Notes: generated from the sequence alone by a model not told the origin. A DNA stretch of 64,000 nucleotides from JAMXLO01 sp037201625 (GCA_037201625.1 JBBCGR010000003.1:1054001-1118000); one strand, 5' to 3'; numbered from the stretch's first letter, positions 53,426 through 62,781 are shown. A program made the numbers and translations.

Positions 53426-56400
53426 GTGATCGGGCGCATCCTCGAGGTTTCCGTCCAGCAACGCTGGGCCGTCGTCGTCATCGCGGTGGTGGGCATCATC
53501 GTTGGCGCCTACGCGCTCGTTCGCCTGCCGATCGACGCGGTTCCCGACATCACCAACAACCAAGCCCAGATCAATACACTTGCGCCGTCGCTCTCGCCCT
53601 ACGAGGTGGAAAAGCAGGTGACACTGCCGATCGAGACGGCGCTCGCCGGCATCCAGGGCCTGGAGAGCACGCGTTCGATTTCCCGCAACGGGTTCTCGCA
53701 GGTCACAGCCATCTTCACCGAGGCAACCGACATCTACTTTGCGCGCCAGCAGATATTGGAGCGTCTTGCCGAAGCGCGTGAGGCGATGCCGGATGGCGTC
53801 GAGCCGCGTCTTGGTCCCATCTCGACGGGGCTCGGCGAAGTGACGATGTGGACTGTGCATTTCAAGAAGCCTGGCCCGGTACTGCGTGATGGATCGCCAG
53901 GCTGGCAGTCGGATGGCAGCTACCTGACGCCGGAAGGCGAGCGTCTTACGGATGACGCGCAGCGAGCCACCTATCTTCGCACGACGCAGGATTGGATCAT
54001 TCGCCCGCAACTGCGCACAACGCTCGGGTTGGCCGGGGTCGACGCCATCGGCGGGCATGTGAAGCAGTTTGTCGTTCAGCCCGATCCCGCGCGCCTCATG
54101 GCGCTCGGCCTCACGTTCCGGGATGTCGCCCAGGCGATAGAGCGCAACAACACAAGCATCGGCGCAGGATATATCGAGCGAGGCGGCGAAGGCCTCGTCG
54201 TCCGCTCTCCGGGACGGCTCGCGACCACGCAGGAGATGGCGCAGGTCGTCGTCACGACGCGAGAAGGCGTACCCATCCTGTTGCGCGACGTCGCCACCGT
54301 CGAGACGGGACGCGCACCACGTCTCGGCAGCGCCAGCCAGAACGGCCAGGAGATCGTGGTCGGCACTGCGCTCATGCTCATCGGCGGGAACAGCCGTATC
54401 GTCGCCGCCGCGGTCGAGGATCGCCTGAAGGCCATCAACCGCACGCTGCCGCCCGACATCGAGGCCACCGTCGTGCTCGATCGCGGCCTGCTGGTCGATG
54501 CAACGGTCAAGACAGTGGCCAAGAACCTCACGGAAGGGGCCTTGCTGGTCATCGCCGTGCTGTTCCTGCTGCTCGGCAATTTCCGTGCGGCCCTCATCAC
54601 CGCCGCCGTCATCCCCATCACCATGCTGCTCACGGCGGCCGGCATGCTGCGGACCGGCACCAGTGCCAATCTGATGAGTCTCGGCGCCCTCGATTTCGGC
54701 CTGATCGTCGACGGTGCCGTCATCATCACGGAGAACAGCCTGCGCCATCTTGCTGCGCGCCAGCATGCGCTCGGTCGCGTCCTGCATCAGGCGGAGCGAC
54801 TGAGGGTGGTGGCGGACGCGGCGCGCGAAATGATCCGGCCGTCGCTCTACGGCCAGGCGATCATCATCCTGGTCTACGCGCCCTTGCTGACCTTCTCCGG
54901 CGTTGAAGGCAAGATGTTCGGACCGATGGCGATCACGGTGATGATCGCGCTCGCAGCCGCCTTCGTCCTGTCGCTCACCTTCGTCCCGGCGCTGATAGCG
55001 ATCGCCATCACCGGCGCGGTGAACGAGCGTGAGGTGTGGCTGGTGCGCGCAATGAAGCGTGCCTATGCGCCGCTGCTCCGTCGTACGCTGCGCAGGCCCG
55101 CGCCGATGATCGTGGCCGGATCTGTGCTGTTCCTTGCGTCGCTCCTGCTGTACGGCCGCCTGGGGCAGGAGTTCATACCCACGCTCGACGAGCAGAATCT
55201 GGCGATGCAGGCCCTGCGCATCCCGAGCACATCGCTCACGCAGTCCCAGGCGATGCAGTCCGCCATCGAGCGGCGTATCTCGAAGTTCGATGAAGTGGCT
55301 TTCGTCTATTCGAAGACGGGCACGGCCGAAGTTGCCAGTGATCCAATGCCCCCCGGCGCATCGGATACCTTCATCATTCTGCGGCCGCGGGCAGAATGGC
55401 CGGACCCGTCTTTGCCGAAGGAGACGCTCATTGCGCGCCTCGAGAAGGCCGTTGGTGGCCTGCCCGGTAACGCACTGGAGTTCACGCAGCCGATCCAGAT
55501 GCGTTTCAACGAACTGCTGGCGGGCGTGCGCGGCGATCTCGCCATCAAGATCTTCGGCGACGACTACGGGCCGATGCTTGCGGCGGCGGGTCGCATATCG
55601 GGGATTCTGCAGAGCATCGAGGGAGCATCCGACGTCAAGATCGAGCAGGCGACGGGTCTCCCGTTCCTTGAGATCACAGCCGATCGCGCGGAGATCTCTC
55701 GTCGCGGGCTCAGTGTCAGCGACGTGCAGGAGGTCATCGCGATCGCGATAGGCGGCCGCGATGCCGGCTTCGTCTTCGAGGGCGACCGACGCTTCGCCAT
55801 TGTGGTCCGCCTGCCCGAGCGCCTGCGCAGCAATCTCGAGGCATTGCGCAATCTGCCGGTTCCGCTTCCCGCCGCCGGACAGCGATCCCCACAGACCGTA
55901 CCCTTGCAGCAACTCGCAAGCCTCAAGGTTGTGGAAGGGCCGAATCAGATCAGCCGCGAGAACGGCAAGCGGCGAGTGGTCGTGCAGGCGAACGCGCGTG
56001 GCCGCGACCTGGGATCACTGGTCGAGGAGACACAGGGAAAAGTTGCGGCGGCAGTTGTCCTGCCGCCTGGCTACTACATCACGTGGGGCGGCCAGTTCGA
56101 AAATCTCGCGGCCGCGCGCGAACGTCTCGTGATCGTGGTGCCAGGATGTCTGCTTGTCATCATGGTGCTGCTCGTCGCCGCCCTTGGCCGGGTGCGCGAT
56201 GCGATCCTGGTATTCAGCGGCGTGCCATTGGCACTGAGCGGCGGATTGCTCGCGCTCTGGCTGCGCGGAATGCCATTTTCGGTCTCGGCGGCCGTTGGCT
56301 TCATCGCGCTTTCGGGCGTCGCCGTGTTGAACGGCCTGGTGATGGCGTCCTCAATCCGGGACCTCATGCGCGACGGGCGGATGGCATTGCGGGACGCAGT

Positions 56401-56665
56401 GTTCGAGGGTGCGATGACCCGGCTCCGTCCCGTTGTGATGACGGCGCTCGTGGCATCGCTCGGCTTCGTTCCCATGGCGCTTGCGACCGGTACCGGCGCT
56501 GAAGTGCAGAAGCCGCTGGCAACCGTCGTCATAGGCGGCCTCGTGAGCGCGACGCTGCTCACATTGCTGATGCTGCCGGCACTTTACATGCGCTTCAGTC
56601 GGCAATCCCTGCCGGCCCGTGACTCAAGAGGCGCCGAGGAGCGGCGTTCCGCGCCGGCTCACTGA
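53426..56665 (+). CDS. czcA: Heavy-metal efflux RND transporter, CzcA-like
   Basis: Proton-driven inner-membrane exporter of divalent cations (HME-RND), 1079 residues with 12 membrane helices and two large periplasmic loops. The start is GTG 53426 (VIGRILEVSVQQRW) after GAGGAGAAGG. Family signs are IDAVPDITNNQAQINT near the N-terminus, FTEATDIYFARQQ and the proton-relay helix DFGLIVDGAVIITENSLRHL with its acidic residues. Substrate (Co, Zn, Cd or Ni) cannot be fixed from sequence. The gene order matches czcCBA; no czcD or two-component regulator is adjacent. Confidence 0.92.
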   Translation: MIGRILEVSVQQRWAVVVIAVVGIIVGAYALVRLPIDAVPDITNNQAQINTLAPSLSPYEVEKQVTLPIETALAGIQGLESTRSISRNGFSQVTAIFTEATDIYFARQQILERLAEAREAMPDGVEPRLGPISTGLGEVTMWTVHFKKPGPVLRDGSPGWQSDGSYLTPEGERLTDDAQRATYLRTTQDWIIRPQLRTTLGLAGVDAIGGHVKQFVVQPDPARLMALGLTFRDVAQAIERNNTSIGAGYIERGGEGLVVRSPGRLATTQEMAQVVVTTREGVPILLRDVATVETGRAPRLGSASQNGQEIVVGTALMLIGGNSRIVAAAVEDRLKAINRTLPPDIEATVVLDRGLLVDATVKTVAKNLTEGALLVIAVLFLLLGNFRAALITAAVIPITMLLTAAGMLRTGTSANLMSLGALDFGLIVDGAVIITENSLRHLAARQHALGRVLHQAERLRVVADAAREMIRPSLYGQAIIILVYAPLLTFSGVEGKMFGPMAITVMIALAAAFVLSLTFVPALIAIAITGAVNEREVWLVRAMKRAYAPLLRRTLRRPAPMIVAGSVLFLASLLLYGRLGQEFIPTLDEQNLAMQALRIPSTSLTQSQAMQSAIERRISKFDEVAFVYSKTGTAEVASDPMPPGASDTFIILRPRAEWPDPSLPKETLIARLEKAVGGLPGNALEFTQPIQMRFNELLAGVRGDLAIKIFGDDYGPMLAAAGRISGILQSIEGASDVKIEQATGLPFLEITADRAEISRRGLSVSDVQEVIAIAIGGRDAGFVFEGDRRFAIVVRLPERLRSNLEALRNLPVPLPAAGQRSPQTVPLQQLASLKVVEGPNQISRENGKRRVVVQANARGRDLGSLVEETQGKVAAAVVLPPGYYITWGGQFENLAAARERLVIVVPGCLLVIMVLLVAALGRVRDAILVFSGVPLALSGGLLALWLRGMPFSVSAAVGFIALSGVAVLNGLVMASSIRDLMRDGRMALRDAVFEGAMTRLRPVVMTALVASLGFVPMALATGTGAEVQKPLATVVIGGLVSATLLTLLMLPALYMRFSRQSLPARDSRGAEERRSAPAH

Positions 56666-56691
56666 CCCATGCACCAGGAGGAGTTTTCTCG

Positions 56692-57069
56692 ATGCTCAAT
56701 CGCCTGTCCCTTGCTGCCGCGCTCTTGATCGCGACCGTGTCGTTCGCGTCCGCACAGACGCACGGCCATGGTGAGAAAGGTCCGAAGGGTGGACCAATGC
56801 AGGACGTCGCCGGTGTTCATGCCGAGCTTCTGGTGGCGGACAAGACGCTCACCGTTCATGTCTACGACGAGGGCGGCAAGCCAGTCCCAGTCGCGGGGTT
56901 TTCCGGTTCGGCCCTGGTTGGAGGCGGCCAGTCTCGCCAGGTGATTCAGCTCAAGCCTGGGAGCGACAACACGCTCTCCGGAACTGCCTCGACGGCAATT
57001 GCCAAGGGGACGCCGGTTACGCTGCAACTCAAGGGCGCCGACGGCAAGACGGGGCAGGCAAAATTCTGA
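56692..57069 (+). CDS. Small periplasmic protein of the czc cluster
   Basis: 125 residues with signal peptide MLNRLSLAAALLIATVSFASA. The mature N-terminus is HGHGEKGPKGGPMQDVAGVHAEL, His-rich and resembling a segment I recall from small proteins linked to metal efflux loci; the rest is a short beta-sandwich-like domain (TLTVHVYDEGGKPV...). Strong AGGAGG 10 bp before ATG. It lies 26 bp after czcA and is probably co-transcribed; a periplasmic metal-buffering role is inference. Confidence 0.75.
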   Translation: MLNRLSLAAALLIATVSFASAQTHGHGEKGPKGGPMQDVAGVHAELLVADKTLTVHVYDEGGKPVPVAGFSGSALVGGGQSRQVIQLKPGSDNTLSGTASTAIAKGTPVTLQLKGADGKTGQAKF

Positions 57070-57091
57070 TCGAGAGAAAGGAGGGCGGACC

Positions 57092-57289
57092 ATGCCACGA
57101 GTGCTGACGACGCTGATGCTGTTGAGTGGCGTTTTGGTGGTTGCCGGCTGCAACAGTACGCATCAACAGCTTGCCGCACGCGATCAGGCGGAGTGCGAGA
57201 GTTTTGGCTTCCAGCCAGGGACCGATCACTATGCCGATTGTGTCGTGCAGCTCCACGCGGCGCGGCATCAGCCGACGCGATTGCGCTAG
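57092..57289 (+). CDS. Small lipoprotein with CxxxGFxxGTxxYxxC motif
   Basis: 65 residues. Lipobox LVVAGC puts the lipidated Cys at about residue 20. The mature part is dominated by ECESFGFQPGTDHYADCVVQL, a motif of two cysteines spaced around GFxxGT that recurs in small alphaproteobacterial lipoproteins of unknown function. AGGAGGGCGG lies before ATG 57092. It closes the czc gene string. Confidence 0.75.
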   Translation: MPRVLTTLMLLSGVLVVAGCNSTHQQLAARDQAECESFGFQPGTDHYADCVVQLHAARHQPTRLR

Positions 57290-57441
57290 GGGTGCCGCGT
57301 TCGACGTTCGCGGTTGGACGGTGCGCCGCAGATACTGGCATCAAATTAGATGCTGATGCTGCGGCTGAAAGGAGGAAGTTCGGGCCTTTCGCGCCGCCCG
57401 GTATCGCTGCAGACCGGTGCGGCCGCGTCAGCTACCGGAAT

Positions 57442-58683
57442 TCATCGAGGCGCCCGCCTGATCAGGAATTTGTTGTCGAGGACGTCCAGCAGCCACTGTC
57501 CTTCGGCGGCGATCTCCTGCGCGGCCCGTTCTACGCCAGGGAACTTGTAATCATCGCCGATGAGAACGCCACCGTCGGCCAGTTGTGGCAACCATCCGCG
57601 TAAGTCCGATATGGCAGACTCGTATTCGTGGTCTCCGTCGATATAGATCACCTGCGGCTTCAGCTTATAGGCCGCAAAAAGGCGCGCGCCGGCGATGCCG
57701 GTCAGGGGCAGCGGCGTGATGATGTCCTGCATGTTCTCATGCACGACGTTGGACAGGAACTGATGGTAGAGGCCGGGAAAGCCGTTCTTGAGTCGGAGGT
57801 CAACGCGGCTCCCGACTCCATCTTTCCTCGCCCAGTGCTGCCAGTTCCCCAGCCACGTATCGACGCAGACGATCTCTGTGCTGAGGCCAAGTTGCCGGCA
57901 CAGCTTCGCCATGTGGATTGCCGACGCTCCCTTCCAAGTGCCGACCTCGACGATCAGCTTGGGCTTCACCTCGCTGATGATGGACTTGAAGACAGAATTC
58001 TCGGAGTCCCATCCCTGGAGATCGCGCGGGAGCGTGGGCGCATAATCGGCGTAAGGATCTTCGGAGAACAGGAGGCCTCGGACCTCGCCCGTGACCGTTG
58101 CCGGGGCCGGCGGCCGTCTATCGCGGATCACCCTGGCCGGGTTTCCTCCGATTATCTGGTATGGCGGGAAGGACTTCGTTACCACCGCGCCACCTGCAAT
58201 GACGCAATGGGAGCCGATCTCAACGCCGTCCACGATGACCACATTGGCGCCGACCCAGACATCATCGCCAAGCACGATGCCCTTGCTCGTCACCTGCTGC
58301 GCACCGATGGGCACATCAATCTGGTCGGTGCCGTGATTGAACCCATAGATCGATGCCAGCGATGCGATGCGGCAGAAGTTCCCGATCCTTACCCGGCCGG
58401 CGATATGGGCGTACGGGTTGACGGAGCAGTCCGAGCCGAGGTGTACGCTTCCCCGCACGATTGCTCCCGCGGCGATCCACGATCTGTTTCCGAGGTGCAG
58501 CCGGTCGGTCATCACCCGCGCCTCCGGCGAGACATAGCAGCCGGCGCCGATGACCGCTCCCGCCTTCTCCCGCAGCACGGCATGGACGGCCTTCTGCTGC
58601 TCGATATCTGCCGGGCGCCTCTGCAGCCAGGGCTCGAACGAGGCCGCGACGTCCTCGAAGCCGGCCGTGGTTGAGATGTCCAT
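57442..58683 (-). CDS. Fused hexapeptide acetyltransferase and SAM methyltransferase
   Basis: 413-residue two-domain protein. Residues ~35-200 form a left-handed beta-helix O-acetyltransferase of the CatB/maltose type, with hexapeptide repeats and the end signature VIAGGAVVTKSFPPYQIIGGNPARVI; the catalytic His is likely in YGFNHGTD. Residues ~225-413 form a class I SAM methyltransferase (Methyltransf_24): VEVGTWKGASAIHMAKL is the SAM loop, YIDGDHEYESAISDLRGWLP the acidic motif. ATG at 58681-58683. It could acetylate and methylate the same sugar; the target is unknown. Confidence 0.85.
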   Translation of the reverse strand: MDISTTAGFEDVAASFEPWLQRRPADIEQQKAVHAVLREKAGAVIGAGCYVSPEARVMTDRLHLGNRSWIAAGAIVRGSVHLGSDCSVNPYAHIAGRVRIGNFCRIASLASIYGFNHGTDQIDVPIGAQQVTSKGIVLGDDVWVGANVVIVDGVEIGSHCVIAGGAVVTKSFPPYQIIGGNPARVIRDRRPPAPATVTGEVRGLLFSEDPYADYAPTLPRDLQGWDSENSVFKSIISEVKPKLIVEVGTWKGASAIHMAKLCRQLGLSTEIVCVDTWLGNWQHWARKDGVGSRVDLRLKNGFPGLYHQFLSNVVHENMQDIITPLPLTGIAGARLFAAYKLKPQVIYIDGDHEYESAISDLRGWLPQLADGGVLIGDDYKFPGVERAAQEIAAEGQWLLDVLDNKFLIRRAPR

Positions 58684-59665
58684 CTGCGTTCCTTTGCGGG
58701 CGTAGCGACATGATCCAATCATCCCTCCATAGCGCTCGCAACGCTTTCAGAGAAGCGGGAGGCGCACCGCCTATTGGCCGCACGAATGATGGTGAGATCT
58801 TGGGAATCCGTCCGAGATCAGCAGCGCGAGGGACGGCTTTACGGCGGAACGATATGGGAGACGTGGTAGGCCTCGCCGTCCTGATCCGGCAACGGGCAGC
58901 CTGCGCCCTGGGCGGGCTCGGCATGTTGCTGTCGACGACTCCCGATCGTTGCAGCGACAGGTGTTCCGCTGATCGATCGGCTGAAATGATCCCGTCTATG
59001 TCACAGGCGCGGTCGGCGGCTGCGATGGCGCACGAACCAGCATGCAGCCTCCAGCCCGCATCGGTGTCCGAAACCGACAGACACTGCCGGTCGGCGGCTC
59101 GACACCGCTGTCGAAGGGTGAGAGACGCCCCCCGTTTCCGCCCTGGCGCACCGCGCGGCACTGGACCGGCGCGGCATCCTCGCGGGGCCACGGATCTTCG
59201 CTGATAGCGATGGAGGGGGTAATCTAGCCGAGCGGAGGCTACGCGGTTGCAGTTACGAACGCGTGAGCCGGGTCCACGGCAGGACCGCGTGGCGTAGAGT
59301 GCGTTAATATTGCTGGTGACCGGGTGTAGTGGTGATCAGTCAGAGGTTCGACGTCGTTGAGTTCGCAGGTCTGGATCAATTCGCAATCGCCGATGTCTAG
59401 GTCGGGCATCCGGCTCAAGCCAAGTGCCCGGTTGGACGGAATGGCGTCGCCAGGCGTGATGTTACGCCTGCCGTGACGCCGATCGCCGACGAGCGGAGTA
59501 TCCTTCCGATGCGCCAGGCGGAAGAAGCCCGCCACTGCCCGACCAGGTCCGCCATAATCACTGACTGGTCACATCGGGGATGTCGCAGCCGATAGCACAT
59601 TCCGAACATTCGTTGGGAGCATCTGCCATTCTGAGATCAGCATTAACCGCTAGAGACATCTCTTC
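58684..59665. other. Long intergenic region without a recognised gene
   Basis: 982 bp between two glycan-modifying genes. Several short frames exist on both strands (for example 59239-59535 minus, 98 codons), but none has family features, a good start or a ribosome site. Base composition is mixed and lower in GC near 59300-59660. It is possibly decayed coding DNA. Confidence 0.45.
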
Positions 59666-60751
59666 GTGAGCCGCACGACATCTATCTATTTGGATGCCAT
59701 TCGCCTTACAGCCGCACTGACTGTCCTGTTCGGCCATCTCTCTGCGAGACGGCTCACCGACGGCCTGCTGTGGCAACTTGGTCCGATTATGGAAGACGCC
59801 GTGACAGTCTTCTTCGTCCTAAGCGGGTTCGTGATTGCCTACACAGCCGACAGGTCAGAGCAAACTGCAGCCTCGTATACCATTGCCCGGGCGGCGAGGA
59901 TCGTGTCAGTCGCTTTTCCTGCCCTGCTGCTCACCTTTGTGCTCGACAGGATCGGTTCCAGTCTTCGACCCGACCTCTACGGCCAATGGTGGGGCTACGA
60001 ACCGGACGGCAAACTCTGGCAATATTTGAGCGGCGTGCTCTTCCTGAACCGCATCTGGCTATCCGAGACGGTTATTGGTTCGAATGCACCCTATTGGTCC
60101 CTGGGTTATGAGGTCTGGTACTACGTCATCTTCGGCGTGGCACTCTTCGCGCCTCCCCGGCGGCGTGCTCTCGGCATCCTCGCCACCCTCGTTTTCGTTG
60201 GTCCGCAGATCGCCGCATCATTCCCGCTCTGGCTGCTGGGCGTCCTCGGATACAGGGTCTGCAAGGCGCGGGTATTATCGACACGCACAGGCTTCCTGCT
60301 GGCCAGTGGCTCCCTGGCCTTGCTGCTCACCTATGTCTGCTGGGGGCACGCGCACCTTGTTCTTCCGGATCTTCCCGTCCTCTTCCCCGACCAGCCAAAG
60401 CTGCCGCGCGCGTACATCGTCGGCCTGTTGTTCATCGCTCATCTGATCGGTTTCGAGGCGGCATCCTACGTGTCCCACACTGTCCCGGACCGGGTCGCTC
60501 GGACAATACGGTGGTTGGCCGGAGCCACGTTCAGCGTCTACCTCTATCACCTACCGATTGGTCAGTTCCTCGCAGTCCTCATGCCTTGGTCGCCGTCCTC
60601 TACCGCGACGCGCGTTGTCATTCTTGGGGGAACCCTCGCCTCAACTTTTCTGCTTGCCGAGATCACCGAGAGGCGAAAGCCGATGTGGCGTCATATGATC
60701 GTCACAGTATTCAGTCGAAGGACCAAGGCCCTGCCTGTGCTCCGGCCTTAG
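59666..60751 (+). CDS. Acyltransferase 3 family protein
   Basis: Membrane-bound O-acyltransferase of 361 residues with about ten helices. Motifs: YLDAIRLTAALTVLFGHLSARR (conserved His), VTVFFVLSGFVIAYT, ARAARIVSVAFPALLL, YWSLGYEVWYYVIFG and GATFSVYLYHLPI. GTG 59666 is the only start in front of the first motif; no clear Shine-Dalgarno. Lower GC than flanking genes. Likely decorates a surface polysaccharide, together with the acetyl/methyltransferase fusion. Confidence 0.87.
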   Translation: MSRTTSIYLDAIRLTAALTVLFGHLSARRLTDGLLWQLGPIMEDAVTVFFVLSGFVIAYTADRSEQTAASYTIARAARIVSVAFPALLLTFVLDRIGSSLRPDLYGQWWGYEPDGKLWQYLSGVLFLNRIWLSETVIGSNAPYWSLGYEVWYYVIFGVALFAPPRRRALGILATLVFVGPQIAASFPLWLLGVLGYRVCKARVLSTRTGFLLASGSLALLLTYVCWGHAHLVLPDLPVLFPDQPKLPRAYIVGLLFIAHLIGFEAASYVSHTVPDRVARTIRWLAGATFSVYLYHLPIGQFLAVLMPWSPSSTATRVVILGGTLASTFLLAEITERRKPMWRHMIVTVFSRRTKALPVLRP

Positions 60752-60874
60752 GCAGACCGCCGCAAACTCCCCGCCTGGTGTGCGGTGTCCTGAGGAAGCC
60801 TTACTGGGCGTCGCCCGGCAGCAGGTGACCCGAGCCCACGCTTCTCCACAGCCGGCGCACGAGGCGCGACAGTC

Positions 60875-61969
60875 TCACGCGTCCGGCGGAGGGGGCGGCG
60901 TCCGCAGTTCATCCAGAGGCACCAGCCGCCCGTCACGCTCGAAATGCCAGAACGTCCAGCCGTTGCAGGCCGGCGCGTTCTGCACCGCCGCACCCACCTT
61001 GTGGATCGAGCCGCGGATGGCGCCCGCCACGATCGTGCCGTCGGCCGCCACCACGGCGCTGACCCGCCGCATGCGGTCGAACAGCCGCGCGCCCGGCGCC
61101 AACAGCCCACGCTCGACCAGGCTGCCGAACGGCACGCGCGGGACCTCCCGCTTCGACACGGCGCCCGACAGGCCCTCCAGAGGCGCCGGCTGCGTCGCCT
61201 TCAGCCGCGCCAGTGCTGCCTCCACGTAGGCCGGGTGGCGCTCGATGCCGATGAAGTGCCGGTGCAGCCGCTTCGCCACCACCGCCGTCGTGCCGGTACC
61301 GATGAACGGATCCAGCACGATCTCCCCCGGTGACGTGCTCGCCAGCAGCACGCGGTGGAGCAGCGATTCGGGCTTCTGCGTCGGATGCAGTTTTAGCCCA
61401 TGCTGATTGCGGAGCCGCTCCGCCCCCGTGCACAGCGGCAGCCACCAGTCGCTGCGCATCTGCACATCGTCATTCAGCGCCTTCATCGCCGCATAATTGA
61501 AGCGATGCCGCGAATCGCGCCCGCGCGCCGCCCAGATCAGCGTCTCATGCGCGTTGGTGAACCGGCGGCCGCGGAAATTCGGCATCGGGTTCGCCTTGCG
61601 CCAGATCACGTCGTTCAGCACCCAGAACCCGAGATCCTGCAGCACCGTGCCGATGCGGAAAATGTTGTGATAGGCGCCGATCACCCACAGCGTGCCGTCC
61701 TTGCGCAGCAGCCGCCGGCACTCCTCCAGCCAGGAGAGGGTGAACGCGTCATAGGCAGCAAAGTCGGTGAACCGGTCCCAGTCCTCATCCACCCCATCGA
61801 CCAGGCTGTCGTCCGGCCGGCGCAACTCGCCGCGAAGCTGCAGATTGTACGGCGGATCGGCGAACACGCAGTGGACCGAGGCCGGCGGCAGCATGCGCAT
61901 GAGCTGCACGCAGTCCCCCAGCATCACCTGATCGAGCGGCAGTTCGCGGACCACTTCCACGGGAGGCAT
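60875..61969 (-). CDS. ccrM: Adenine-specific DNA methyltransferase, CcrM type
   Basis: Solitary beta-class N6-adenine methyltransferase of 364 residues; CcrM methylates GANTC and couples transcription to the cell cycle in Alphaproteobacteria. DPPYN (catalytic motif IV) is near residue 38 and the SAM-binding DPFIGTGTT near 220. The C-terminal ~85-residue extension ending CNGWTFWHFERDGRLVPLDELR is diagnostic of CcrM. No restriction partner is present. It lies 131 bp downstream of rnhB on the same strand, a common alphaproteobacterial arrangement, with three hairpins between. Confidence 0.94.
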   Translation of the reverse strand: MPPVEVVRELPLDQVMLGDCVQLMRMLPPASVHCVFADPPYNLQLRGELRRPDDSLVDGVDEDWDRFTDFAAYDAFTLSWLEECRRLLRKDGTLWVIGAYHNIFRIGTVLQDLGFWVLNDVIWRKANPMPNFRGRRFTNAHETLIWAARGRDSRHRFNYAAMKALNDDVQMRSDWWLPLCTGAERLRNQHGLKLHPTQKPESLLHRVLLASTSPGEIVLDPFIGTGTTAVVAKRLHRHFIGIERHPAYVEAALARLKATQPAPLEGLSGAVSKREVPRVPFGSLVERGLLAPGARLFDRMRRVSAVVAADGTIVAGAIRGSIHKVGAAVQNAPACNGWTFWHFERDGRLVPLDELRTPPPPPDA

Positions 61970-62021
61970 CGTGGCGGTCGCTTCGAAGCCGCGTCAATCC
62001 GCGCCGGCGAAGTCGCGGGTT

Positions 62022-62088
62022 CCAAGGGCTGCGCCCTTGGCGGAGTCCAGAGGCGGCGCCTCTGGTCGGGGTTCGGGGTGAAACCCCG
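62022..62088. repeat. Three consecutive hairpins between rnhB and ccrM
   Basis: Hairpin 1: CCAAGGG (62022-62028) / CCCTTGG (62034-62040). Hairpin 2: CCAGAGGC / GCCTCTGG (62047-62065). Hairpin 3: CGGGGT / ACCCCG (62074-62088). All are near-perfect with 3-5 base loops. No T-tract follows on either strand. The stacked design resembles a dispersed palindromic element and may attenuate or stabilise the mRNA between the two genes. Confidence 0.8.
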
Positions 62089-62100
62089 AGCGCTACCGCC

Positions 62101-62742
62101 TCACCCAATCACCCTGGCATCGCCCGTCGCGTCCAAAGCCAGAATGAGCTGAGCCACCGAGCCAAAGCTCGGCCGATGGTGCCGCGTCGGCCCCAGCCGG
62201 CGCAGGGCGGCGATATGGACCTCGGTAGCGTAGCCGGCATTGCTGCCCCAGCCATACTCGGGGAAACGCAGCGCCAGCCGCGTCATCGCCCGGTCGCGCA
62301 ATACTTTGGCGACGATCGAGGCCGCCGCGATCGAAAGGGACCGTCCGTCGCCGCCCACCACGCACTGCACCGAGCAGCCGAGCGGCGGCTTTTGGTTGCC
62401 GTCCACCAGCGCCAGGTCGGGCGGCAGTGGCAGCCGGCTGACGGCGCGGCACATGGCCAGCAAGGCGGCGCGCAGGATGTTCAGCCGCTCGATCTCGGCC
62501 ACCGAGGCGGCGCCGACGCCGATCTCCGCCCGCCCGGAACTGCGCAGTGCCTCGAATGCCACCAGCCGCTGATCGGCCGACAGCTTCTTCGAATCGTCGA
62601 GCAATGCCGCGAGCCGCCGAGGAACGCCGGTCGGAAAAACGACGGCGGCGGCAACGACGGGACCGGCGAGCGGGCCGCGTCCCACTTCATCCACCCCGGC
62701 GACGCGCCCTCCGGCACGTTTCTCCAGCAGGAAGTTCGGCAT
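62101..62742 (-). CDS. rnhB: Ribonuclease HII
   Basis: Cleaves the RNA strand of RNA-DNA hybrids and initiates ribonucleotide excision, 213 residues. The active-site segment VAGVDEVGRGPLAGPVVAAAVV supplies Asp-Glu; DDSKKLS, ALVDGNQKPP (second Asp) and SIAAASIVAKVLRDR follow. The C-terminal HRPSFGSVAQL is typical. First gene of the rnhB-ccrM pair. Confidence 0.95.
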   Translation of the reverse strand: MPNFLLEKRAGGRVAGVDEVGRGPLAGPVVAAAVVFPTGVPRRLAALLDDSKKLSADQRLVAFEALRSSGRAEIGVGAASVAEIERLNILRAALLAMCRAVSRLPLPPDLALVDGNQKPPLGCSVQCVVGGDGRSLSIAAASIVAKVLRDRAMTRLALRFPEYGWGSNAGYATEVHIAALRRLGPTRHHRPSFGSVAQLILALDATGDARVIG

Positions 62743-62781
62743 CCGCGCCGATTATCAGGCGGAGGCGGAGTCGCGCCAGCG

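Noticed and set aside
53156..55912. 918-codon frame opposite czcA
   Set aside because: Shadow of a GC-rich gene: low-complexity, Arg/His-rich and without motifs. The same applies to long frames opposite parE, the ABC-F gene and the monooxygenase.
48838..57300. Direct repeat of the tRNA-Arg 3' end as attR
   Set aside because: No second copy of the T-arm/acceptor sequence was seen in the window, so a defined att pair cannot be claimed.
58671..59204. 177-codon plus-strand gene
   Set aside because: It starts inside the acetyl/methyltransferase gene and has Arg/Ala-rich sequence without domains.
59239..59535. 98-codon minus-strand gene
   Set aside because: No family features, no ribosome site, and composition unlike neighbouring genes.
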